Positions 5,452 through 12,558 are shown, numbered from the stretch's first letter. The stretch is 12,558 bases of DNA from Acidimicrobiaceae bacterium (GCA_003151555.1 PLXU01000165.1:1-12558); one strand, 5' to 3'. Numbers and translations: made by a program. Notes: a model not told the origin generated them from the sequence alone.

Positions 5452-5607
5452 GTGATTATTTTCGGTTTGATTCTTCTCCTCATTGGGTTCGTCACGGGGA
5501 TTGCGATTGTGTGGACAATCGGAATGATCGTGCTGGTAGTTGGGCTGGTTCTCTGGCTACTGGGAGCGATGGGTCACGCCGTCGGAGGTCGACGGCACTA
5601 CTACTGA
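5452..5607 (+). CDS. DUF6131-like small membrane protein (51 residues)
   Basis: GTG at 5452 follows GGAACGGAG at a good distance. The product is almost wholly hydrophobic: a first span IIFGLILLLIGFVTGIAIVW (about 2-21), a second TIGMIVLVVGLVLWLLGAM (about 22-40), and a basic, aromatic end GHAVGGRRHYY. The GGRRHYY tail and two-span plan match what I know of the DUF6131 family of Actinomycetota. No function is established. It lies 92 bases after csbD on the same strand, and the two plausibly share a transcript as envelope or stress factors. Its ribosome-binding site lies in a possible inhibitory pairing with an upstream segment. Confidence 0.8.
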   Translation: MIIFGLILLLIGFVTGIAIVWTIGMIVLVVGLVLWLLGAMGHAVGGRRHYY

Positions 5608-6093
5608 GATTCAGCGCGGGCGCAGGCTTCGATGGAACTTTTTGTTACTGGATTACCGCCGCTTGACCCCGCGCATTTCCGAAGCGCCACGTTGCCGAAC
5701 CTCGACATCGTGAATGTGGCCACGAGGGTTCGAACCTCAACTTGGGGTGCGGCGTTTTGGCGGGCCCTATCTAATAACCCGCGCTACATCCGTGGGCTTT
5801 CGTCGCCACTGCCGGTAAGTCGCAGCATCAGCCACGCCAGCGCGACCCCCTAGGTTATGGTGCCTGACGCCGAGAGCACCTGACTCACGAACCAACGTCG
5901 AAAGGGACCTACTGAGAGCGCACTGAAGGTTTGACGAAGGCTCGGCGGCCGAAAGGGCGCGCGCGAGTTCGTCAGATGACCGAATATTCGCGCACTGCGA
6001 GTCCTCATTGTGGCGGCTCACGTTGGCTTGCGCGGCTCATCACGAAAGCCCATCTCGAACCGAGTTGGCACACATCGATTGTTTCGTGTGACT
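5608..6093. other. gene-poor stretch between DUF6131-like gene and the plus-strand ORF at 6113
   Basis: Frames of 70-85 codons on either strand lack ribosome-binding sites and have Arg/Ser-rich composition typical of shadows. The symmetric GAGG-GTTCGAA-CCTC near 5725-5740 recalls a T arm but does not fit tRNA stem pairing. I see nothing else to annotate. Confidence 0.4.
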
Positions 6094-6113
6094 CAATAAC
6101 ACTTATGTTGTTG
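6094..6113. promoter_or_regulatory. imperfect palindrome before a GTG start
   Basis: CAATAACA (6094-6101), spacer CTTA, TGTTGTTG (6106-6113) are inverted repeats matching at 7 of 8 positions. The second arm runs into GTG 6113. The size and position suit the operator of a small dimeric regulator, but no intact regulator follows. Confidence 0.35.
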
Positions 6114-6337
6114 TGAGTAGTTCCGCATCGGCGCTGCAGGACAAACTTCGGATCATCGATCCCTTCTATGAAGCCTGTCGCAACCGGTTCGGCCGCGTTC
6201 TGGTTGAGCGTCAGCGATCGCTCCGCTCCAACTCGCAGACTGCACGGGCACGAGCGAGCATTGGACCCACGCGCAAATCCTCAAACGTCGCTGCAGCAGC
6301 GTCGGCGTTCGCCAATGCCTCGTCGGACCGGCCCTGA
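6113..6337 (+). CDS. doubtful 74-residue ORF, possibly the surviving 5' end of a lost gene
   Basis: GTG 6113 opens a frame whose first 30 residues look protein-like (LQDKLRIIDPFYEACRNRFG, then RVLVERQR). From about 6211 on, it runs antisense through the end of the cyclase gene and becomes Ser/Ala/Arg-rich, as a shadow would. The palindrome directly before it supports a once-real start. I recognise no family. It may be a gene truncated where the cyclase gene was joined. Confidence 0.22.
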   Translation: MSSSASALQDKLRIIDPFYEACRNRFGRVLVERQRSLRSNSQTARARASIGPTRKSSNVAAAASAFANASSDRP

Positions 6338-9300
6338 CGTGCCAACCACTCGGCTAGGTCGAGCTTGACGCGAGCCTGCCAGTACCGGTACCCGAGGTCG
6401 GCCATGACCGCCTCCGCGTCACGCAGATCCTGCTCCACCTCGGAGTGGTCACCACGTTCGGCCGCCGCCAGGGCCCTCGCCCGACGCACGTGCATTCGCA
6501 GGAACGGTGGTACCTCACCGGGCGGCCGGTCGGCGAAGAGGGCCACCATTCGATCGATCGCGTCGAGGTCGCCGAGGGCAACAGCGGCGTCCACGCCGTC
6601 AGGGAAGGCGGCGCGGACTGATTCATGGGACGGAATCTGAAGATTGTTGATACCAATGTCCAACGCCTTGATGGCTGCCTCGAGCGCCCGGCGATAGTCA
6701 CCTTCGGCCAGAGCGACAGCCGCTACCAACCCCGCGTCTTCGGCCATGTTCTGGACGTCATCGGAGTCGGCGAAATCGCGACACAGGGCGAAGTGAATTC
6801 TGGCTTGCTGCGTGTCGCCGCGCAGAGCGGCGACGAAGCACAGGCGGGCGTGCAACTGCTGCACGTCGAACCCAACGTCACCGGAGCTCGACGCCAGGAG
6901 TTCGTGGGCGCGTCGGTCCGCCTCGTCGAATCGGCCGGCCACGGTCAACACGTACAGCAGGTTGCCGGTCAGGGTCATTTCCGCTCCGCGGGCCCCACGG
7001 CGCCTCGCCAGGGCCAAGCCGGCCAGGCAGTGCTCTTCGGCGCCCGGTCGGTCAAAGCACATCCAGATGTCGGTGATTAGGTTTTCCGTTCCCATCTCGA
7101 CGCGCACGAGGCCGTTGTCGCGTGCCGTCGTGAGGCTCGCCTCCATGTAGAGAAACGCCTCGGCCACACGGCCCTCACCCAAGTAGAGGTAGCTCTTCAT
7201 CTGCAGGGCTCGCGCCAAGGTCTCGGGCAACTCCCAGTGCTGGGCCAAGGTCAAGGCGTGGTCAATCGGTTCAGCCACTTCATTGGGGCGCCCGGTGTAC
7301 CAGAGGGTCCTTCCCAGTTGTTGTTCGAGACTTGCAATCACCGCCGGTGGGGCGGTTGCCAGATCAAGCGAATCCAGGGCGGCCCGCAGCTGGGTGACCG
7401 ATTCCTCTGCTTGACCCAGCCTCAGTACGACTCCAGCCAACTTCTCGGTCACGCGTGCCGCATCGATCACCCGCCCGAACTCGCGGTGAGCCGCCACAGC
7501 CGCTTCGAAGTGAGCCCGCGCCCGATCGTCGGCGCCAATCACGCTGGCCATGGAGCCGGCCATCTCCAGCAGATTCGTCTGTTCGTCTTCGTCCGCACTC
7601 AGCGCCAGGGCGGTGACGTAGGCCGCCTCGGCGGCGGCCGGGGCACCGACCGACTCTGCCCGGTCACCGGCGTCGATGTAGGCGGCGACGGCCTGAGCCC
7701 GGAGCTGCTCGGCGTCGAAATCGTCGCCGGCCGCGCGGTAAGCGTCTTGGAGGTGGGCGGCGATGACCTCAATAACTTCGGCACCGTCATCGGGAAATGC
7801 GCGGCGTAAGTGGGCCGCGGTGCTCACGTGGCGGGCCTTGCGTTCGGACCGGGTCAGAGAGTCGTAGGCCACGGACCGAATGAGCGACTGAGTGAACGCG
7901 TAGTTGCCCCGCTCTGGCGAGAGCTTGTCGGCCCGGACGGTCAGCACCTCTTTGCGCACCAGTGAGGCTAGGAGCTCGTCAAGTAACGCGGGATCTGAGT
8001 CGGTGACCGCCTCGACGGCCCGGCGGGGGAAGGAGTCCCCTAGTACAGCGCACTCTTTGATCAATCGCCGCTCGTCGTCGGAGAGGGCGTCGAGGCGCGA
8101 GGCAATGAGGGCCTTCAGTCCCGGTGGGACCTCTAAGGCACCGAGCTCACCGACGAGGCGCAGCTTCCCGTCCGCCCCCCGAGCCAGCGTGCCACGGTCC
8201 ACCAGACTGCGAACCGTCTCCACTGCGTAGAGCGGGATGCCTTCGGCCCGCTCGACGATGCGCGTTCGGGCTTCGGCGGGGAGGTCAGCCACCAGTCCGT
8301 CGAGTACCTCGCCAATCACTTCGTCCGAAAGGGGATCGAGCGACAGGCTGGTTAAGTTGCGCCGACTCAGTACGAGGCCGCTGCGTTCCGCACCCTCTGG
8401 TCGGGTGAGAATCAGTAGGTAGATGGCGTGGTCGGCCGACCAGTCGAGGAGGTGGTCGAGGAAGTCAATCAACCCGGCATCAGCCCACTGCAGGTCTTCT
8501 ACGACCATGACGACCGGCAGGTGCTCGGCTAGTCGCTCGAAGAACAAGCGCCATCCGGCGAAGAACTCCTCGCGCTCAAGTACGACGTCCGTCGCAAGTC
8601 CAAGCAGTTGGGCCAGCCGGGGTTCAATGAAGTCGCGCTCGGCGGGATCGAGGATCCAGCGCTCGAGTCCCGAATGCAGCCGGGCTGCGCTGACATCAAG
8701 AGGATCCTCTTCGCCGATCTGTAGCCGGGCGCGGACCATCTCTGACAGTGCCCAGTAACTCACGCCCTCGCCATAGGAAAGACAACGACCGGCATGCCAC
8801 AGCACGTCGGTGGCCAGCCCATCAACGTACTTGAAGAACTCCCAGGCCAACCTGGACTTGCCGACGCCGGCCACGCCCGACACGAGCAGGAGGTGCGCCG
8901 AGTGCCGCTCAGTCGAGACGTGGAACAAATCCTTGAGCAGGCGCAGTTCATGGTCGCGGCCGAGGAATGGCGCTTCCAGCACGCTGGCTCGCTGCGATCC
9001 AGCTGTCGCGGCGATCACCCGCGTCGCTTCGAAGAGCCGCAGAGGCTCAGCCTTTCCTTTCAGTACGTGCTCGCCTGCGTCGTTGTACTCAATGGCCGCG
9101 GCCGTTGCCGTGCGCGTCATCTCGTCCACGTAACAGGAGCCCGCCGGCGCGGCCGACTGAATCCGAGCGGCGGTGTTCACCCGGTCGCCGATGACCATAC
9201 CCTCTTCTGGCGTCTCGGTGGTAGCTGCCTCGCCCGTCACCACACCTACTCGCGCCGCGAGGTCAACGCCGTGGTCACGGCCGTAGGCCGCCACGACGGA

Positions 9301-9783
9301 GGTGAGCTCGAGCGCGGCCCGCACGGCCCGCTCAGCGTCGTCCTCGTTGGCGACCGGCGCGCCCCACACCGCCATGACGGCGTCCCCGATGAACTTCTCG
9401 ATTAGGCCGCCGTAACGGCCGACGATCGCTCGTGCGAGGTCGAAGTAGCCCGAAAGCAGTTCGCGAACCTCAGCCGGGTCGCGGGACTCCGACAGGGGCG
9501 TGAACCCGACGAGGTCGCAAAACAACACCGAGACGTGCCGGAGCTCGGTGGCCGACGATCCGGCAACGATCGCATCGCCGGCACGAGGCGAGGTTGGTTG
9601 CACGAGGACTGATGATGCTAACGCGTCGGCACTGCCCAACAGGGCGCCGCAGTCGGAGCAGAAGCGCTTGCCGGGCTGGGCCTCGACGCCACAGGACGAG
9701 CAGGTCCTCGCTAGAGCCTCGCCGCAATCCCCGCAAAACCGCTTGCCGATTGGGTTCTCCGCTGAGCACACCGGGCAGATCAC
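6211..9783 (-). CDS. double-zinc-ribbon class III nucleotidyl cyclase with STAND-type ATPase and helical-repeat tail
   Basis: This 1190-residue multidomain signalling protein starts at GTG 9783, eight bases after AAGGGGG. Two zinc ribbons come first (C3/C6/C17/C20 and C28/C31/C42/C45, both CxxC-x10-CxxC). A class III cyclase domain spans about 81-258. Metal aspartates are D90 in FCDLVGFT and D134 in IGDAVMAVWG. K130 is a likely purine-recognition residue, and N203 and R207 in GDRVNTAAR fit the transition-state pair, so the cyclase looks active. About 271-640 is an AAA/STAND ATPase with Walker A GVAGVGKS (303-310) and Walker B VVMVVEDLQWAD (424-435). About 640-1190 is Ala/Leu-rich helical repeats of TPR type. 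The expected role is making cAMP in response to a ligand or partner read by the ATPase-repeat part. No membrane span is seen. No DNA-binding domain ends the protein, unlike LuxR-tailed relatives. Confidence 0.9.
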   Translation of the reverse strand: MICPVCSAENPIGKRFCGDCGEALARTCSSCGVEAQPGKRFCSDCGALLGSADALASSVLVQPTSPRAGDAIVAGSSATELRHVSVLFCDLVGFTPLSESRDPAEVRELLSGYFDLARAIVGRYGGLIEKFIGDAVMAVWGAPVANEDDAERAVRAALELTSVVAAYGRDHGVDLAARVGVVTGEAATTETPEEGMVIGDRVNTAARIQSAAPAGSCYVDEMTRTATAAAIEYNDAGEHVLKGKAEPLRLFEATRVIAATAGSQRASVLEAPFLGRDHELRLLKDLFHVSTERHSAHLLLVSGVAGVGKSRLAWEFFKYVDGLATDVLWHAGRCLSYGEGVSYWALSEMVRARLQIGEEDPLDVSAARLHSGLERWILDPAERDFIEPRLAQLLGLATDVVLEREEFFAGWRLFFERLAEHLPVVMVVEDLQWADAGLIDFLDHLLDWSADHAIYLLILTRPEGAERSGLVLSRRNLTSLSLDPLSDEVIGEVLDGLVADLPAEARTRIVERAEGIPLYAVETVRSLVDRGTLARGADGKLRLVGELGALEVPPGLKALIASRLDALSDDERRLIKECAVLGDSFPRRAVEAVTDSDPALLDELLASLVRKEVLTVRADKLSPERGNYAFTQSLIRSVAYDSLTRSERKARHVSTAAHLRRAFPDDGAEVIEVIAAHLQDAYRAAGDDFDAEQLRAQAVAAYIDAGDRAESVGAPAAAEAAYVTALALSADEDEQTNLLEMAGSMASVIGADDRARAHFEAAVAAHREFGRVIDAARVTEKLAGVVLRLGQAEESVTQLRAALDSLDLATAPPAVIASLEQQLGRTLWYTGRPNEVAEPIDHALTLAQHWELPETLARALQMKSYLYLGEGRVAEAFLYMEASLTTARDNGLVRVEMGTENLITDIWMCFDRPGAEEHCLAGLALARRRGARGAEMTLTGNLLYVLTVAGRFDEADRRAHELLASSSGDVGFDVQQLHARLCFVAALRGDTQQARIHFALCRDFADSDDVQNMAEDAGLVAAVALAEGDYRRALEAAIKALDIGINNLQIPSHESVRAAFPDGVDAAVALGDLDAIDRMVALFADRPPGEVPPFLRMHVRRARALAAAERGDHSEVEQDLRDAEAVMADLGYRYWQARVKLDLAEWLARQGRSDEALANADAAAATFEDLRVGPMLARARAVCELERSDR

Positions 9784-10180
9784 GGCACGGTCCCCCTTCT
9801 CGTCATGGTCCGAAGATTACGACCCACGACGCAGACTACGCCAAGCGCTCGCCGCTGAGTATCGGGTCCCTGCCCAACGCGAATGTTCTCGGAGCCAGCC
9901 GCTGCACACGCGGGTCGAGGGCAGTGTGAATCGCGTCGGAAAAGTTGGATACCAAATCCTTTGAGGATCGGTCCCGAACCAGGCTGACAAACGAGTTGGC
10001 TGACTTTTCGAATGTGTCGAATTGGAACGTCACTGATGAATCACCGCGATGAATAGTCGCGCCATTCGCTCAGAAATCCCACATTTCACCCCACAGACGA
10101 ATCCGACCCCACCGAACAAGTTTTCTTTGATTCTCGGATGATTCCGACCCCACCGGACCAATCCAACCATATGCATCCCT
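9784..10180. other. non-coding stretch upstream of the cyclase, with a 13-bp direct repeat
   Basis: No supported gene. TCCGACCCCACCG occurs at 10102-10114 and again at 10143-10155, 41 bp apart (about four helical turns), just left of tRNA fragment copy 3. The cyclase promoter should lie here on the minus strand, but I could not pick convincing hexamers. Confidence 0.4.
10102..10155 (+). repeat. 13-bp direct repeat pair TCCGACCCCACCG
   Basis: The two perfect copies start at 10102 and 10143, and the similarity extends a few bases to the right (AACAAG versus GACCAA). They lie 26 bp or more to the left of the third tRNA-Lys fragment, inside the second segment, where arm-type sites of an integrase could be. 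Confidence 0.5.
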
Positions 10181-10222
10181 CTTTTAATCCCAAGGTGCCG
10201 GGATCGACACCCGGGCGGCCCA
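10181..10222 (+). repeat. 3' half of a tRNA-Lys(TTT)-like sequence, copy 3 (putative att core)
   Basis: CTTTTAA (anticodon loop, TTT), TCCCA, AGGTG, the T arm CCGGG / ATCGACA / CCCGG (10198-10214), GCGGCCC and A make a full 3' half of tRNA-Lys, followed by CGA instead of CCA. It matches copy 1 over 43 positions except for two substitutions and one missing base in copy 1. No 5' half is present. Confidence 0.65.
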
Positions 10223-10391
10223 CGAAGTCTCACAAGCCCGCCGGAAGAATTAGCGGTCGTGCTCAGGGTTCCCAGCGGTGGCGACATTGAGAGCCCGGAA
10301 AGAAGGTTCAGCGCAACAGAAGAAGCTTCGTCAACGCGTGACCCGACGCCATTCATCCATTTCCACGAGGAGCGTAGATCTCGGAAGCTAA

Positions 10392-10420
10392 GGGATCGCA
10401 ATTGCGACCCTATGCATAAT
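10392..10420 (+). promoter_or_regulatory. 12-bp perfect palindrome followed by a TATGCATAAT box
   Basis: TCGCAATTGCGA (10396-10407) is a perfect palindrome flanked by GGG on the left and CCC on the right. TATGCATAAT (10411-10420) follows directly and contains a CATAAT that could serve as a -10. The pairing of an operator-like palindrome with a -10-like box suggests a regulated plus-strand promoter. I see no good -35. Confidence 0.35.
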
Positions 10421-10455
10421 AAAAAGGGGGTCAACATAACCAATTCTCTTAGCAA

Positions 10456-10493
10456 CGCTGACGATTACGTGCGAACACGTGCAAACGTCAGCG
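10456..10493 (+). promoter_or_regulatory. 8-bp hairpin with internal 10-bp tandem repeat, directly before a strong ribosome-binding site
   Basis: CGCTGACG (10456-10463) and CGTCAGCG (10486-10493) are exact complements. The loop holds ACGTGCGAAC (10467-10476) and ACGTGCAAAC (10477-10486), a 9-of-10 tandem repeat. AAGGAGG begins five bases after the hairpin (10498-10504). Confidence 0.45.
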
Positions 10494-10509
10494 AACCAAG
10501 GAGGGCCAC

Positions 10510-10551
10510 ATGGCATGTGAAATGAATTGGCCAAAACTGGTCCAACCCTGA
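10510..10551 (+). CDS. 13-codon mini-ORF with a consensus Shine-Dalgarno
   Basis: ATG 10510 lies five bases after a perfect AAGGAGG. The frame reads MACEMNWPKLVQP and stops at TGA 10549-10551. This is among the best ribosome-binding sites in the window, yet nothing long follows in any plus-strand frame. It could be a leader peptide, a small peptide gene, or the 5' stub of a gene lost at the element boundary. There is no run of a single amino acid's codons, so classical attenuation is not supported. Confidence 0.3.
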   Translation: MACEMNWPKLVQP

Positions 10552-10636
10552 ACCAAATGAGCTAACTATCGGTTCATCTGAAAGCACCGGAGTCCAGGTG
10601 ACTCGGATGAGTGAGCTCAGATCGAAAGACGGTGGG

Positions 10637-12558
10637 TCACCGGCTCTTCGGGTTCGCACCTTCGGTGTCCAACGGCAGCGCCCGCAATCGTCGACCCGTA
10701 AGGTCGAAGATCGCGTTGGCGATGGCCGGCGCCACCGCAATCATGGGTGTTTCGCCCGCACCCGCCGACGCCAGGTCGCGCCGGTCCAACAGGACCACCT
10801 CGATTGCGGGGACGTCGCGGAACCTCGGCACGCGATAGTCGGTGAATGATCCGTTCGTGATCGCACCCTCACGAAAGCGGATTTCCTCGAATAGCGCGCC
10901 GCCCAGGGCCATGACCGTCGCGCCTTCGATCTGGTTGATCACGGTGTCGGGATTGACAACGGCTCCGCACTCGTAGGCAGTAACGAGTCGAACCAGCCGC
11001 AGGCTCCCCTCAAGGTCGCGTACCTCCGCGACGGTCGCGATGCGACCGCCCTTCTCGACGCCGCACGCGATGCCCTGACCCACGCCGGAGCCGCCGCGCA
11101 CCCAACCGAATCGCTCGGCCGCCGCGCGCAGCACCGCGACGAGGCGCTCGTCGTCGAGATTGTCCGCGCGAAACTCGACCGGATCCCAGCCGAGTTCGTG
11201 GGCGAGCTCGTCCATCTGCGACTCGCGCGCGAAGTTGTTGGCGGTCGCGGCGAGTGCCCGATACGAGGCCTGAGTGAGCGGGCTTGCCGAAGGCTGGTAG
11301 TCAATTCGAAGGTTCGCCACCCGGTACGGGTTCGCGATCGCGGCGGGACCTGCGTTGATGTTGGTGAACGTCCAGGCCACGAGCTCACCGCTTGGCGTCG
11401 CGGCACTCGACACGTCGACAATCGCCGCGGGACGCAACGTGCCGGCCGTGAACTCCTCGTGGCGCGACCACGTCACCTTGACGGGTCCGCCGACCTCTCG
11501 GGCCAGAATTGCCGCTTCGCTCGCGACGCCGCCGCCGGGCTTGCCGCCGAACCCCCCACCAGTCGGGGGCACGATGACCCGCACCAACTCCTCGTTGATG
11601 TCGAGCGACGCCGCGATCTGAACGCGCGTCGAGAAGGGGGTCTGGGTCCCGACCCAGACCGTGAGGCGCCCGTCGTCCCAGACCGCCAGTGCACTGCGGG
11701 TCTCGAGGGGCGCGGGCGCGATGTAGGCGGTCGTGTACGTGTCCTCGCGGCGAACCGCCGCCGTCGCGAAGGCCGCGTCGGGATCGCCTTGCTCAACGTG
11801 GACCGGGCTGCTCCAGCCAGCTGCGTCATCCGACGGATGGTCACGCAGGAACTCTTCCAGATCGTCGTTCGATGGTGCGTGAGGCACGTCCCACGTGGGA
11901 CGCAGACTGGCGAGCACTAGGCGCGCCGTGATCGGGTCGCCGGCCACGACGCCGGTCAGCGCGCGCGTGCGCACGAGGATCACGTCGTCACGATCGCGCA
12001 GGGCGCTGACGTCGAGTTCGCGAAGCGTCGCGCCGCGGACGGGAGGTCGCAGCACCGTGCCGTAGCGCAGGCCGCGAACGGTGAGGTCCGACGCGAATCG
12101 TCGCGCGCCCGTGACCACGTCAATCATTCCTTCGGGCACGTGAGGCGTGCCAGCCAGGTGCCACTCGGTGCCCGCGAGCACGACCGATTCGCCAGTGACG
12201 ATCTCGACCCGCCGCAGACCTGCGCTCACCGGCAGCAAGGTCCGCGCGTAGGCCGCCACCTGGGCGAGCGCGTGGCCAGCGTCGGGCATCGACCGGCTTC
12301 CGAAAGTTCCCATGTCGTAAGGGCAAAGATCGGTGTCCCCCATTGCCAACCTGACGTTCGCCAGGGGAACATGCAGTTCCTCGGCGACCAAGAGACGCAG
12401 CGCCGTGCAGTTGTCCTGTCCGACATCGACCTTGCCGGTGAAAGCAGTCACCTTGGCGTCGACGTCGACGTGGAGCCACGCGCCCGCGCCGGTCGACCAG
12501 CTTCCGGGCGCGAGGGGCGGCGCTGGCAGGACTACGACCAGACCGTCGCCGAGCACCT
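10637..12558 (-). CDS. molybdopterin-binding subunit of an IorB/NicB-type molybdenum hydroxylase (5' end outside window)
   Basis: The frame is open to the right edge, so the N-terminus is missing. About 640 residues are visible, probably all but the first 30-100. It would bind molybdopterin cytosine dinucleotide and hydroxylate an N-heterocycle or aldehyde with water. FTGKVDVGQDNCTALRLLVAEEL near the visible start is the hallmark of the isoquinoline 1-oxidoreductase beta/nicotinate dehydrogenase group, where this block comes early. GGGFGGK (about 333-339) is the Mo-cofactor loop. GAGETPMIAVAPAIANAIFD at the C-terminus carries the catalytic glutamate (about 602 of 639). No twin-arginine signal can be seen. 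A partner 2Fe-2S subunit is expected, probably to the right beyond the window. The substrate cannot be told from sequence. High GC and dense coding mark this as ordinary chromosome compared with the region to its left. Confidence 0.88.
   Translation of the reverse strand, partial: VLGDGLVVVLPAPPLAPGSWSTGAGAWLHVDVDAKVTAFTGKVDVGQDNCTALRLLVAEELHVPLANVRLAMGDTDLCPYDMGTFGSRSMPDAGHALAQVAAYARTLLPVSAGLRRVEIVTGESVVLAGTEWHLAGTPHVPEGMIDVVTGARRFASDLTVRGLRYGTVLRPPVRGATLRELDVSALRDRDDVILVRTRALTGVVAGDPITARLVLASLRPTWDVPHAPSNDDLEEFLRDHPSDDAAGWSSPVHVEQGDPDAAFATAAVRREDTYTTAYIAPAPLETRSALAVWDDGRLTVWVGTQTPFSTRVQIAASLDINEELVRVIVPPTGGGFGGKPGGGVASEAAILAREVGGPVKVTWSRHEEFTAGTLRPAAIVDVSSAATPSGELVAWTFTNINAGPAAIANPYRVANLRIDYQPSASPLTQASYRALAATANNFARESQMDELAHELGWDPVEFRADNLDDERLVAVLRAAAERFGWVRGGSGVGQGIACGVEKGGRIATVAEVRDLEGSLRLVRLVTAYECGAVVNPDTVINQIEGATVMALGGALFEEIRFREGAITNGSFTDYRVPRFRDVPAIEVVLLDRRDLASAGAGETPMIAVAPAIANAIFDLTGRRLRALPLDTEGANPKSR

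Larger units (their letters stand above)
10226..10636. other. intergenic region with dense regulatory-looking structure
   Basis: Between the third tRNA fragment and the end of the hydroxylase gene lie a palindrome, an AT-rich box, a hairpin with an internal tandem repeat, and a 13-codon ORF with a strong ribosome-binding site, listed separately. No full-length gene is present. Confidence 0.45.

Noticed and set aside
5725..5745. Further tRNA T-arm-like sequence GAGG-GTTCGAA-CCTC
   Set aside because: The stem and loop register does not fit a T arm, and no acceptor 3' strand follows. A short symmetric sequence by chance is enough.
7237..7809. 190-codon plus-strand frame, and others antisense to the cyclase and the hydroxylase
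   Set aside because: Long antisense frames are expected in high-GC genes. The minus-strand products have clear domains throughout.
10600..10636. Intrinsic terminator after the hydroxylase gene
   Set aside because: A GAGTC-ACCTG-GACTC hairpin exists downstream on the minus strand, but no T run follows.
1..12558. CRISPR array, IS element, rRNA
   Set aside because: I saw no regularly spaced repeat series, no transposase with terminal inverted repeats and no rRNA-like sequence.

Overview
The window looks like an accessory region of a high-GC Actinomycetota chromosome. The large double-zinc-ribbon/cyclase/AAA/TPR protein, a DUF6131-like mini membrane protein beside CsbD, and an apparently leaderless GTG-started PadR operon all point that way. 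An Acidimicrobiia-like source is possible, but I cannot fix the lineage from sequence alone. Two gene-rich edges (a cyclic-nucleotide-binding protein at the left end, a molybdenum hydroxylase at the right end) enclose about 10 kb in which compact gene modules are separated by unusually long non-coding stretches.

Layout. Positions 1-244 (minus) are the N-terminal cNMP-binding domain of a protein that runs off the left edge. 245-743 has no convincing gene. 744-784, 4773-4812 and 10181-10222 are three direct, degenerate copies of the 3' half of a tRNA-Lys(TTT)-like sequence, the classic attachment core of tyrosine-recombinase elements. They cut the window into a 4.0-kb and a 5.4-kb segment. The first segment also has a 12-bp tandem direct repeat (TGWAGCCAA-type) just inside each end, at 831-854 and 4650-4673, placed like integrase arm-type sites. 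No intact integrase is present.

The cargo of the first segment is one minus-strand operon: padR, an anti-sigma/HAAS-like membrane protein, two small ORFs (58 and 51 codons), an ABC ATPase and an ABC-2 permease. Its promoter (TTGACA, 17 bp, TACTCT) reads directly into a GTG codon, so the PadR mRNA is probably leaderless. A perfect 7-bp inverted repeat (ACTTGAC/GTCAAGT) brackets that promoter and is a good PadR operator candidate. The logic is a self-repressed, effector-inducible exporter cassette.

The second segment carries a csbD-like stress gene, a 51-residue DUF6131-like membrane protein whose ribosome-binding site can pair with an upstream 9-nt complement, a gene-poor stretch with a palindrome, and an 1190-residue minus-strand protein. 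That protein has two zinc ribbons, a class III nucleotidyl cyclase, a STAND-type ATPase and a helical-repeat tail. Right of the third tRNA fragment, 10392-10551 packs a 12-bp palindrome, an AT-rich box, an 8-bp hairpin enclosing a 10-bp tandem repeat, a perfect Shine-Dalgarno and a 13-codon ORF. This looks like a control region whose gene has been lost or truncated. The window ends in a molybdopterin-binding subunit of an IorB/NicB-type hydroxylase, open at the right edge.

The main idea to test is that this is a tandem array of integrase-less cassettes stacked at tRNA-Lys-derived att sites, each carrying a small defence, stress or signalling module.
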